From Actinomycetota bacterium (GTDB lineage Bacteria > Actinomycetota > Acidimicrobiia > Acidimicrobiales > Ilumatobacteraceae): DNA of 10,730 nucleotides. The first letter of the stretch is position 1, and every line of letters starts with the position of its first letter. The notes below the pieces were generated by a model. It ran no database searches and had not been told where the DNA came from. It saw nothing but the letters and a program-made list of their open reading frames with translations. Shown piece after piece: positions 1 through 7,071 of this stretch. Both the position numbers and the translations under genes were made by a program. The stretch spans positions 1 through 10,730 of the forward strand of contig WLSJ01000058.1 in NCBI GenBank assembly GCA_009705865.1. The letters run 5' to 3'.

Positions 1-98
1 ATAACAATTCAGTACTCATGGTCCACAGCACGTGCGTTCCGTGAACCTCGAAGTACGGCCGAACTCGGGTAGTCTGAGGGTCACAAGGTGGTGAAACC

Positions 99-1505
99 AT
101 GGACGAGCGTCATCTCGACGCGATCGCCGACGCAGATACATATCCCTACTGGTATGAAGACGTAGACGAACCCGATTCGAACCCAACCTTGGTCCGCACT
201 GAAAGTTGCGACCTCTGCATCATTGGCGGTGGCTACACAGGCCTCTGGACCGCAATCCTTGCCAAAGAACGCGACCCATCGCGTGACGTCATTCTTATTG
301 AAGCCCACGAAGTGGGTTCTGCAGCAAGTGGTCGTAACGGTGGTTTTGTTGATTCATCGTTAACTCACGGAATTGCAAATGCGCAAGCACGGTTTCCCGA
401 CGAAGTGTCAGTTCTGGAAGAGCTTGGCCTGAAGAACCTGAACGACATCGAAGCAGCGGTCAAGAAATACAACATAGATTGCGACTGGGAACGAACTGGT
501 GCCATTGATGTTGCAACCACTACTCACCCCACGTCTTATCTCGACGAACTACGTGATGACTACGCACACCTTCGCAAACTGGGACAAAAAGTTGAATGGC
601 TTGATCGCGATGCCATGCAAGAACAAGTTCACTCACCTCTGTACACCGGTGGTTTATGGCGTCGTGACACCGCAGCACTCATTGACCCCGCTCGTTTAGT
701 GTGGGGCCTCAAAGCCACTGCTGAATCACTCGGTGTTCGTATCTATGAAGATTCAAAAGCATTGTCCATGGAACGCGATGGTGTCGGAGTGCTTGTCACT
801 ACTCCGCTCGGCCGTATTCGTGCTGGCAAAGTTGCGCTTGCAACCAATGCTTTCAAACCAGTTCTCAAGCGCCTCAGCAACTACGTTGCGCCCGTCTATG
901 ACTACTGCATGGTCACAGAACCACTCACGCAATCACAACTTGATTCCATTGGTTGGAAAAATCGTCAAGGACTCAGCGATATTCCGAATCAATTCCACTA
1001 CTACCGACTGACAGAAGACAATCGCATCTTGTGGGGCGGATACGACGCGGTCTATTTCTTTGCAGGCAAAGTACGCCAAGAAAATGAATCACGTCCAGAA
1101 TCGTGGGCGCTTTTGTCAAAACATTTCTTTGAGACATTTCCACAACTGGAAGGTGTGCGCTTTTCTCACATGTGGGGTGGCGTCATTGATACATGCAGTC
1201 GCTATTGCGTGTTCTGGGGCAAAGCAATGGGTGGTCGCGTGTCGTACGCACTTGGCTACACAGGTCTTGGTGTCGCTGCATCTCGATTCGGAGCTGAAGT
1301 CATGCTTGACCTCATTGATGGTCGCCGTACTCGCGCTACTGCTACTGAATTTGTACGCACAAAACCCGTGCCATTTCCGCCTGAACCATTTCGATTTATT
1401 GGCATTCAAGCCACCCGATGGTCTCTTGATCACGAAGATAAGACCGGAACTCGCAATACATGGTTACGCACCCTTGACCGATTCGGTCTCGGATGGGACT
1501 CATAG
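99..1505 (+). CDS. FAD-dependent oxidoreductase, DAO/DadA-PuuB-like
   Basis: A 468-residue flavoprotein of the D-amino-acid oxidase fold (DadA/PuuB/glycine-oxidase-like). Such enzymes oxidise the C-N bond of amines or amino acids using FAD. Visible signs are the dinucleotide-binding GGGYTG at residues 43-48 after a hydrophobic strand, the ribose-binding Glu at 68 (LIEAH), the SAASGRNGGF signature at 74-83 typical of PuuB-like members, and a C-terminal FAD-contacting GYTGLG near 386-391. There is no signal peptide or membrane segment, so it is probably cytoplasmic. The ATG at 99 is chosen because AAGGTGG at 85-91 lies 7 bases upstream. The next gene starts 24 bases after the stop in the same reading frame, so co-transcription is plausible. 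The substrate cannot be read from the sequence. It is not a standard component of Cox clusters. Family assignment is secure; any link to Mo-enzyme maturation is only positional. Confidence 0.9.
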   Translation: MDERHLDAIADADTYPYWYEDVDEPDSNPTLVRTESCDLCIIGGGYTGLWTAILAKERDPSRDVILIEAHEVGSAASGRNGGFVDSSLTHGIANAQARFPDEVSVLEELGLKNLNDIEAAVKKYNIDCDWERTGAIDVATTTHPTSYLDELRDDYAHLRKLGQKVEWLDRDAMQEQVHSPLYTGGLWRRDTAALIDPARLVWGLKATAESLGVRIYEDSKALSMERDGVGVLVTTPLGRIRAGKVALATNAFKPVLKRLSNYVAPVYDYCMVTEPLTQSQLDSIGWKNRQGLSDIPNQFHYYRLTEDNRILWGGYDAVYFFAGKVRQENESRPESWALLSKHFFETFPQLEGVRFSHMWGGVIDTCSRYCVFWGKAMGGRVSYALGYTGLGVAASRFGAEVMLDLIDGRRTRATATEFVRTKPVPFPPEPFRFIGIQATRWSLDHEDKTGTRNTWLRTLDRFGLGWDS

Positions 1506-1519
1506 GGTTTTATCCCCTA
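1503..1519 (+). other. Small intercistronic hairpin after the oxidoreductase stop
   Basis: TAGGG at 1503-1507, which includes the oxidoreductase stop codon, can pair with CCCTA at 1515-1519 around a 7-base loop. No T tract follows, so it is not a convincing intrinsic terminator. It could be an RNA processing or partial attenuation element ahead of the moxR-type gene, or chance. Confidence 0.25.
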
Positions 1520-1529
1520 CGCTCTAGAC

Positions 1530-2453
1530 GTGTCATACGAGCCAAAAACCACTCAAGAAGTCGCTGACGGGCTTGCCGCACACGGATACTTAGCCGACGA
1601 AGGTCTAGTCACTGCTGTTTTTCTCGCACTCACACTGCACCGCCCACTGTTGCTCGAAGGCGAAGCCGGAGTTGGTAAAACCGAGCTAGCAAAGAGCATT
1701 GCGCGTTGGCAAAATGCCGAGCTCATTCGTTTGCAGTGTTACGAAGGAATTGATGCAGCTCAAGCCGTGTACGACTGGGATTATTCCAGGCAATTGTTGC
1801 ACCTTCGCGCTGCTGAAGCATCTGGTGAGGCTGCACAAGCAGACACAGCCGAATTAGAAGGCCAGCTGTATGACGAACGGTTTTTACTAAAGCGAGCACT
1901 TCTGCGCGCCATCGACCATGGTCATTCAACTCCACCTGTATTACTGATCGACGAAATCGATCGTGCCGACGATGAATTCGAGGCTTACCTTCTTGAAGTG
2001 TTGTCAGATTTTCAAGTGACAGTTCCTGAAATCGGAACATTTCGCACTGACAACCCACCCATCGTGATTCTCACCTCAAACCGCACCCGCGATGTTCACG
2101 ATGCATTAAAGCGTCGGTGTCTGTACCACTGGGTCGAACATCCTTCGTTTGATCGTGAAGTCGAAATCGTACGAATGCGGGTTCCTGAAGCGAGCGATGT
2201 TCTTGCACGCCAAGTTGCTGGCGCAGTGGAAGCATTGCGCGCCATCAATTTGTACAAGCCACCTGGGGTTGCAGAAACAATTGACTGGGCAGCGGCACTT
2301 GGCCGACTCGGAATCACTGAAATCGATGAAACAGTTCTCGACCGCACGCTCGGCACGGTGCTGAAGTACCGCGAAGACCACAGTCGTGTCCGAGATCACG
2401 GCATCGCTGGCGTAGTACAACAGGCATTTGATCGTGGCCTCCTTCACGGTTGA
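1530..2453 (+). CDS. coxD: MoxR/CoxD-type AAA+ ATPase
   Basis: A 307-residue AAA+ ATPase of the MoxR group, close in layout to CoxD. In carboxidotrophs CoxD is a chaperone-like ATPase needed to mature the [CuSMoO2] site of CO dehydrogenase. Walker A GEAGVGKT is at residues 44-51, Walker B LLIDEID at 138-144, the sensor-1 segment LTSNRTRD at 181-188, and a likely arginine finger in LKRRC at 193-197. YEGID at 71-75, after Walker A, resembles Cox-cluster members. The length fits the family. The start is GTG at 1530. The in-frame stop of the previous gene lies just upstream, so no other start extends the protein far, but no good Shine-Dalgarno sequence is visible. The VWA gene overlaps its 3' end. 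MoxR-VWA pairs act together as remodelling complexes, and the neighbouring XdhC and CoxG genes point to a Mo hydroxylase as client. The symbol is by family and context, not proven orthology. Confidence 0.93.
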   Translation: MSYEPKTTQEVADGLAAHGYLADEGLVTAVFLALTLHRPLLLEGEAGVGKTELAKSIARWQNAELIRLQCYEGIDAAQAVYDWDYSRQLLHLRAAEASGEAAQADTAELEGQLYDERFLLKRALLRAIDHGHSTPPVLLIDEIDRADDEFEAYLLEVLSDFQVTVPEIGTFRTDNPPIVILTSNRTRDVHDALKRRCLYHWVEHPSFDREVEIVRMRVPEASDVLARQVAGAVEALRAINLYKPPGVAETIDWAAALGRLGITEIDETVLDRTLGTVLKYREDHSRVRDHGIAGVVQQAFDRGLLHG

Positions 2454-3558
2454 GTCAACCCCCGACCGACTTGCAGTCGGATTCGCGCGCATTCTTCGCC
2501 GTCTCGATATTGCAACGCCACTTGATTCAGTTCTCACATTCATCAACGCTTTGTCAGTAGTCGGAATAGATGATCGCAATTCGGTGTACTGGGCAGGTCG
2601 TGCCACTTTGGTTCGCCGTCCTGAAGACATCGCACTGTTCGACAAAGCATTCAATGTCTTTTGGGAACATCGAGAATCAGTTGTAGCCGACGATGAAGAA
2701 CAACAAACCGTCACACTTGCACTTGACTCTGAAGAAGAAGGCAGTGCAGACGGAAACGCTGATGCGTCCGATGACCCCACTATCACGCTGCGATTCTCTG
2801 GCGTTGAAATATTGCGTGACAAAGACTTTGCTGACTACTCAAACGACGAGATGCAGCAAGCCCAACTCTTTATGCAATCACTGCGCATGGCAGGCCCTCC
2901 TCGCCCATCACTTCGCATGAAGCCAACTCGTTCGCGCGGAAAACGGCCAGACATGCGAGCAACGGTTCGTGCTTCTCTTGCGGCCAGCGGCGAACCCATG
3001 CGACGTCACTGGGTAGAAAAAGGTGACAAACCACGACGCGTTGTCTTTCTTCTCGACATCAGCGGCTCGATGGAACCATACGCACGTGCCCTCGTTCGAT
3101 TTGTTCATGCAGGTGTTGCTGGCAGACAACGAGTGGAAGCATTCACTCTTGGTACTCGCCTCACCCGCATCACGCGAGAATTGTCGTCGAAAGATCCAGA
3201 CCGTGCATTACGTGCTGCCGGTGAAAACGTTCGCGATTGGAGTGGCGGTACTCGCCTTGGCGAGACGCTGAGACTGTTTAACAACGAATGGGGCGTTCGA
3301 GGCATGGCCCGTGGTGCCATCGTTGTGGTGTTGTCTGACGGATGGGATCGTGGAGATCCAATCGTGTTGGCAGAGCAAATGCAGCGCCTTCACCGAGTGG
3401 CATTTCGCATTGTGTGGGTAAACCCTTTGAAGGTCACACCCGGATATGCACCTCTTGCGCGTGGAATGGCAGCTGCACTGCCGTATGTTGATGACTTCGT
3501 AGAGGGACATTCTCTCGACGCCCTTGAGCAACTCACTAAGGTCATCAATCATGCGTGA
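2434..3558 (+). CDS. coxE: VWA domain protein, CoxE-type
   Basis: A protein of about 374 residues with a C-terminal von Willebrand factor A domain, matching CoxE, the partner of the CoxD ATPase. The metal-binding MIDAS is complete: D208, S210 and S212 in LLDISGSM, Thr273 in GGTRLG, and Asp302 in VLSDGWD. The N-terminal half (to about residue 160) is the CoxE-specific region and contains an acidic stretch at roughly 86-114. No signal peptide or membrane helix is seen, so it is cytoplasmic. The chosen start is GTG at 2434, a 20-base overlap with the ATPase gene; TTG at 2428 is an alternative adding two residues. The overlap suggests translational coupling, consistent with stoichiometric assembly of ATPase and VWA protein. 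Its last codons overlap the next gene by 8 bases. Confidence 0.92.
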   Translation: MASFTVESTPDRLAVGFARILRRLDIATPLDSVLTFINALSVVGIDDRNSVYWAGRATLVRRPEDIALFDKAFNVFWEHRESVVADDEEQQTVTLALDSEEEGSADGNADASDDPTITLRFSGVEILRDKDFADYSNDEMQQAQLFMQSLRMAGPPRPSLRMKPTRSRGKRPDMRATVRASLAASGEPMRRHWVEKGDKPRRVVFLLDISGSMEPYARALVRFVHAGVAGRQRVEAFTLGTRLTRITRELSSKDPDRALRAAGENVRDWSGGTRLGETLRLFNNEWGVRGMARGAIVVVLSDGWDRGDPIVLAEQMQRLHRVAFRIVWVNPLKVTPGYAPLARGMAAALPYVDDFVEGHSLDALEQLTKVINHA

Positions 3559-3868
3559 ACTTCTGAACGACATCGACCGTTGGCAAGCAGACGGCAAACG
3601 AGTCGCCGTTGCACGCGTCGTAGATATTGAAGGATCTGGCCCACGTGGCGCCGGAGCTGCAATGGCTGTCAGTCAAGACGGTGAAGTCAGCGGTTCCGTC
3701 AGCGGTGGTTGCGTGGAAAGTGCAGTCGTTTCAGAAGCTCTCGCCATCTTGGCCGGCGAACAACCAAGCCGTGTCGTCACCTTCGGCTATTCAGATGACG
3801 AAGCATTCGCTGTTGGGCTCACATGCGGTGGAATCATTCACTTGTTCATTCAGCCGCTCGAATGGTGA
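3551..3868 (+). CDS. Short XdhC/CoxI-domain protein (N-terminal domain only)
   Basis: A 105-residue protein consisting of only the N-terminal XdhC/CoxI domain. The family binds Mo cofactor and helps sulfurate it before insertion into xanthine-dehydrogenase-type enzymes. Family signs are GSGPRGAGAAMAV at 28-40, GSVSGGCVE at 48-56 and LTCGGIIHLFIQP at 90-102. The two family cysteines, Cys54 and Cys92, are present. The Rossmann domain that normally follows is missing here and is carried by the next gene. The start is ATG at 3551, overlapping the VWA gene by 8 bases, with AAGG at 3538-3541 upstream; the open frame extends 9 codons further but would overlap more and has no better signal. Probably works with the following XdhC protein. 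Confidence 0.9.
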   Translation: MRELLNDIDRWQADGKRVAVARVVDIEGSGPRGAGAAMAVSQDGEVSGSVSGGCVESAVVSEALAILAGEQPSRVVTFGYSDDEAFAVGLTCGGIIHLFIQPLEW

Positions 3869-4671
3869 CCATGAATTCGTACCAAACTTTTTCTGCACTA
3901 GTTCGAGACAACTCTCCTGTCGCACTGGTCACTGTCGTTGACGGACCTTCAGTTGGGTCAACAATGGTTGTCACACCAACAGGAGTTGTTGGTGGCTCTC
4001 TTGGCAATGCAGACATTGACCGGGTTGTGTCTCGTGATGCAATTGGTGAACTAGAAGCGGGGCGCACACTTGTGCGTCATTATGGACCTCATGGTGAATC
4101 AACACCAGAAGATCTGGTTGATACGGAAACAGTGCGAGTCTTCATCGAAAGCTTTTCCCCACCTCCACTGATGTGGATTTTTGGTGCTGTTGATTTCACT
4201 GCAGCGTTAGCTCGGGTTGCCAAAGTTCTTGGCTACCACGTCACCGTGTGTGACGCTCGCGAAGTGTTTGCTACTCGCAGACGTTTTCCCATGGCTGACG
4301 AAGTCAAAGTGACATGGCCATCGCCGATGTTCACTGAAAATGGCCACCGCTTAACGTCGCGCGACGCAGTATGCATTCTGACCCACGACCCGAAATTTGA
4401 TGTTCCTGCTATTCAGGGGGCCCTCGCTACATCAGCTGGCTACATCGGTGTTATGGGAAGCCGTAAGACACATGCAAAACGTCTCGAACGTATGGCAGAA
4501 GTTGGTATTACTAGTCCTGCAGATTTAGCCCGTGTTCATTCACCAATTGGGCTTGACCTTGGTGGTCGCACTCCAGAAGAAACTGCCATCTCAATTGTTG
4601 GCGAAATCATTGCAACTCGTACAGGTCGAAACGCATCACCACTCGGTGCGAGCGACGGCGCTATTCACTAA
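3862..4671 (+). CDS. xdhC: XdhC family protein, two-domain
   Basis: A 269-residue XdhC/CoxF-like accessory protein, expected to act in the cytoplasm in sulfuration or insertion of the molybdenum cofactor for a Mo hydroxylase. Residues about 10-100 are an XdhC N-terminal domain. It has lost the usual cysteines: the GGC position reads SLGNAD, and the strand that carries CGG in the shorter partner reads VRVFIESF. Residues about 104-250 are the NAD(P)-binding-like Rossmann domain, with FGAVDF at 107-112, VCDAR at 129-133, LTHDPKFD at 173-180, GVMGSRKTH at 196-204 and SPIGLDLGGRTPEETAISI at 227-245. ATG at 3862 overlaps the preceding gene by 7 bases; ATG at 3871, two bases past that stop, is an equally possible start. 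No clear Shine-Dalgarno sequence is visible, so translational coupling is likely. The end of the gene converges on the NlpC/P60 gene. Confidence 0.92.
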   Translation: MVTMNSYQTFSALVRDNSPVALVTVVDGPSVGSTMVVTPTGVVGGSLGNADIDRVVSRDAIGELEAGRTLVRHYGPHGESTPEDLVDTETVRVFIESFSPPPLMWIFGAVDFTAALARVAKVLGYHVTVCDAREVFATRRRFPMADEVKVTWPSPMFTENGHRLTSRDAVCILTHDPKFDVPAIQGALATSAGYIGVMGSRKTHAKRLERMAEVGITSPADLARVHSPIGLDLGGRTPEETAISIVGEIIATRTGRNASPLGASDGAIH

Positions 4672-4685
4672 CCGTTACAAACGGT
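4671..4685. terminator. Hairpin across two convergent stop codons
   Basis: ACCGTT at 4671-4676 and AACGGT at 4680-4685 form a perfect 6 bp stem with a 3-base loop. It begins in the last base of the xdhC stop and contains the stop of the opposite-strand gene. Neither strand has a T tract afterwards, so it is at best a weak bidirectional terminator. Confidence 0.35.
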
Positions 4686-5364
4686 AATGAGCGATGTTGC
4701 TGGGGTTTGTCCACGCAACACGAGCAGCTTGCTCTTTCGACATGATTTTGAATTTAACAACCTTGCCGCCAAACGGAGCATGAATCATTGCAAGGTCGAT
4801 ACCGAGATACATCTGAACGTGTGTGCCTTCACCAACTACATCACCAGCAATTGCATCTTTACGATCCACCCGCATTCGAGGATCTAGCTGTGACACTGCT
4901 TGACGAGGCATGTCAACTCCGGCAGTTCTCCATGAGAACCACATCAGACCTGAACAATCCATCTTCACGTACGAATCTTCTTTGCCTTGAACGTACCGAA
5001 CGTTTAGTTGCGTCAATGCCGACAACATTGCAATCTGATGATCACGCGGAGCACGCGACCACGCACCATCAAGTGCTGACGACTTCAGGTTCAACCGAGC
5101 TGCAACTCCATCAGACACCACACGACGTGCCGCCAGATACTGAGGGTCCTCTTGGTTCTCTGTTCGCATGATCAGACTTAGTGCACGAACTGCATCGACA
5201 GAAATTTGGGGGCGTTTGCGAATTGATTCGCCGGGCATCTGAAGTTGGCGCGAACGCACGTCATTGCCTGTGCTGCTTGCCGCATGGGCTGGGCCAACAT
5301 ATGCCACGGCAGTTACCAGCATCAAGACGGTCAATCCGCGCAGAAATGTGACAACCCGAACCAT
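4675..5364 (-). CDS. Secreted NlpC/P60 (C40) family peptidase
   Basis: A 229-residue secreted cysteine peptidase of the NlpC/P60 type, expected to cleave peptide stems of peptidoglycan outside the membrane. Residues 1-28 form a signal peptide (basic start, hydrophobic stretch 8-23, cleavage likely after AHA at 26-28). Residues about 30-115 match no domain I recognise. The catalytic domain occupies about 117-229: Cys137 in MDCSGLMW, His182 in THVQMYLG, and a probable third polar residue, His195, in MIHAP; AGDVVGEG at 173-180 matches the PGDLVFF-type segment. ATG at 5364 has no evident Shine-Dalgarno sequence and lies 20 bases from the divergent gene's ATG, so its transcript may be nearly leaderless. 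The gene sits reversed inside a Mo-enzyme accessory cluster and its role looks unrelated. Confidence 0.88.
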   Translation of the reverse strand: MVRVVTFLRGLTVLMLVTAVAYVGPAHAASSTGNDVRSRQLQMPGESIRKRPQISVDAVRALSLIMRTENQEDPQYLAARRVVSDGVAARLNLKSSALDGAWSRAPRDHQIAMLSALTQLNVRYVQGKEDSYVKMDCSGLMWFSWRTAGVDMPRQAVSQLDPRMRVDRKDAIAGDVVGEGTHVQMYLGIDLAMIHAPFGGKVVKFKIMSKEQAARVAWTNPSNIAHYRL

Positions 5365-5383
5365 TTAAGGCAGGCTATTACTA

Positions 5384-5962
5384 ATGAACGCGCCTCACAG
5401 AAAAACACTCGGCGTCCTTCTGGGTGCAGGCGCTGGCACGCGGTTTCTGGGTGCCGAGCACAAGTTGCTAACCGCAGTCGATGGCGATGCAATCATTGCG
5501 CAATCCCTTTTGGCCATGACCACTTCTGGCCTCGATTCGTACATCGCAATTTCTGGGGCTGTGGATATCAGTAGTTTTCTTAATGACGTTGAGGAAGTTC
5601 ATAATCCTGATTGGAAAACTGGTCAACGCAGTTCAGTCCTTGTCGCTATGCAGTACGCACGGACTCATGGTTTTGACTCAATCGTCGTTGGCCTGGCAGA
5701 CCAACCCTTTATTTCGTCAGATAACTGGCGGGCCGTTGCCGCATCGTCGTCCCCTATCGCCATCGCCACATTCAACGGAATTCGCGGAAATCCCGTGCGT
5801 CTGCATTCAAGCACGTGGGATGCATTTGAAAATCTTGATTCTGAACCTGACGAAGGAGCACGAAGTCTCATTCGCATGCATCCTGAACTGGTTCGGGAAG
5901 TAGCCTGTGAAGGCAATTCCGCAGACATCGACACCACAGAGGATCTCGACCAATGGACCTAA
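5384..5962 (+). CDS. mocA: MocA-like molybdenum cofactor nucleotidyltransferase
   Basis: A 192-residue MobA/MocA-type nucleotidyltransferase. In context it probably adds CMP to molybdopterin, giving the cytosine-dinucleotide cofactor used by CO dehydrogenase and related Mo hydroxylases. The nucleotide-binding loop is LGAGAGTRFLGAEHKL at 13-28, with Lys27 as the conserved lysine. NPDWKTGQRSS at 74-84, the metal-binding Asp in GLADQP at 103-108, GNPVRL at 135-140, GARSLI at 158-163 and DIDTTEDL at 181-188 follow in the family order. The length is normal. ATG at 5384 is the only start that keeps the first strand and loop; the ribosome site is weak (AAGG at 5367-5370). CTP rather than GTP specificity is inferred from neighbours. 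The 3' end overlaps coxG by 10 bases. Confidence 0.9.
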   Translation: MNAPHRKTLGVLLGAGAGTRFLGAEHKLLTAVDGDAIIAQSLLAMTTSGLDSYIAISGAVDISSFLNDVEEVHNPDWKTGQRSSVLVAMQYARTHGFDSIVVGLADQPFISSDNWRAVAASSSPIAIATFNGIRGNPVRLHSSTWDAFENLDSEPDEGARSLIRMHPELVREVACEGNSADIDTTEDLDQWT

Positions 5963-6579
5963 ATCACCAATTCACTGTTGCAGTTCCCGTTGAAGATGCA
6001 TGGCGCATTCTCACCGATGTTGAGCGCATTGCTCCGTGCCTTCCTGGTGCGCAGTTGCAAGAAGTCGAAGGCGATACATACCGCGGCATTGTCAAAGTAA
6101 AAGTCGGACCAATCCAAGCCCAGTTCAAAGGTCAAGCGAGTTTCCTCGAACGAGATGACGTTGCACACAAAGCTGTTCTCAAGGGCGAAGGTCGTGACAC
6201 CACTGGAAAGGGAAACGCTTCAGCTCTCATCACTGCAGAACTAACGGCAGTTGACGCAACTAGTACTTCAGTCACTGTCAGCACTGACCTGTCCATTACA
6301 GGAAAAGTCGCACAGTTTGGTCGCGGCGCCATGGCAGACATCAGCGACAAGCTCCTTGCACAGTTCGTAGACAACCTCAACACGCTGATTGCGGAACAAC
6401 CAAGCACACCTGCCGCTGCTGCACCAGCCGCTGCGGCTACCGAGGGTGTTCGCACTATTGAAAGTGCTGAAGTTGCGCCACTTGATCTTCTCAGCGCGGC
6501 AGGCAGCCCATTGCTGAAGCGAGCAATTCCTGTTGTGGTTGTGGTGGCAGCAGTGCTTCTCTGGCTCATCATTCGCTAA
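5953..6579 (+). CDS. coxG: CoxG: SRPBCC domain protein with C-terminal membrane anchor
   Basis: A 208-residue CoxG protein. The family recruits CO dehydrogenase to the cytoplasmic membrane, and a mycobacterial member has been reported to bind menaquinone and deliver it to the enzyme. Residues 1-146 are the SRPBCC (START-like) lipid/quinone-binding fold, with the N-terminal VPVEDAWRILTDVERIAPCLPG at 11-32 and the family-typical ITGKVAQFGRG at 115-125. An Ala/Pro-rich linker runs at about 149-164, and a single hydrophobic helix rich in Val and Leu at 191-207 ends in Arg, a tail anchor. ATG at 5953 has GAGGA at 5939-5943 at normal distance and overlaps the mocA end by 10 bases. DUF501 follows after 3 bases. 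Its presence argues that the client enzyme passes electrons to the membrane quinone pool. Confidence 0.93.
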   Translation: MDLNHQFTVAVPVEDAWRILTDVERIAPCLPGAQLQEVEGDTYRGIVKVKVGPIQAQFKGQASFLERDDVAHKAVLKGEGRDTTGKGNASALITAELTAVDATSTSVTVSTDLSITGKVAQFGRGAMADISDKLLAQFVDNLNTLIAEQPSTPAAAAPAAAATEGVRTIESAEVAPLDLLSAAGSPLLKRAIPVVVVVAAVLLWLIIR

Positions 6580-6582
6580 TAC

Positions 6583-7071
6583 ATGCAATTACCCGGCGCT
6601 TCTCCTTCTCAAGAAGACATCGCTGCAGTTACATCACTGATCGGGCGCGTTCCTCAAGGCGATTTTCGCATTGTGGTTCGATCATCAACTGGCACTCCTG
6701 TGGTGCTGATGAATTTTCCACTGTTGAACGACGGAACACCAATGCCTACTTTGTACTGGCTCGTCGGTGCATCTGAAGTTCATGCAATCAGCACATTGGA
6801 AGCTGAAGGTGCAGTTAACGCAGTCGAAGCGTTAATCGGTCTCGAAGCAATCGACGCCATTCACCTTCGATACGCAGCTCAACGCGATGCTTACTTGCCA
6901 ACCTCACACTACGGGCCACGTCCTTCAGCAGGTGTTGGTGGCACGCGCCGAGGCGTGAAATGTCTTCACGCACATTTTGCACATTGGTTGGCAGGTGGAG
7001 ACGACGCGGTTGGTGCGTGGGTAGCTGATGAACTTTCTCTACGAGGCGTTGCATACGCACAACCACTATGA
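6583..7071 (+). CDS. DUF501 family protein
   Basis: A 162-residue DUF501 protein, an actinobacterial family of unknown function usually encoded beside ppx and often after eno and the ftsB-like divisome gene (as in Mycobacterium tuberculosis). Recognised from NFPLLNDGTPMPTLYWLVG at 44-62 and the near-invariant GVGGTRRGVKCLHAHFAHWL at 117-136, with Cys127 and His129, His131 and His134. That cluster could bind a metal or be catalytic, but this is not established. No signal peptide or transmembrane segment is seen. The ATG at 6583 is 3 bases after coxG, with no clear ribosome site, and the end overlaps ppx as ATGA at 7068-7071. Its position downstream of mocA-coxG is not the usual neighbourhood. 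Confidence 0.9.
   Translation: MQLPGASPSQEDIAAVTSLIGRVPQGDFRIVVRSSTGTPVVLMNFPLLNDGTPMPTLYWLVGASEVHAISTLEAEGAVNAVEALIGLEAIDAIHLRYAAQRDAYLPTSHYGPRPSAGVGGTRRGVKCLHAHFAHWLAGGDDAVGAWVADELSLRGVAYAQPL

Noticed and set aside
1..98. A promoter upstream of the first gene
   Set aside because: Only a ribosome site (85-91) is clear; TAGTCT at 70-75 is a poor -10 match and has no -35 partner at proper spacing.
1060..1527. A 155-codon plus-strand frame inside the oxidoreductase
   Set aside because: It overlaps conserved FAD-domain sequence in another frame and has no motif or ribosome site.
2106..2822. A 238-codon open frame on the minus strand
   Set aside because: It lies antisense across the ATPase and VWA genes, is Ser/Arg-rich with no recognisable domain, and both plus-strand genes have clear family motifs.
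4788..5171. A 127-codon plus-strand frame inside the NlpC/P60 gene
   Set aside because: The opposite strand encodes a complete signal peptide and catalytic Cys/His motifs; the plus frame has no protein-like pattern.
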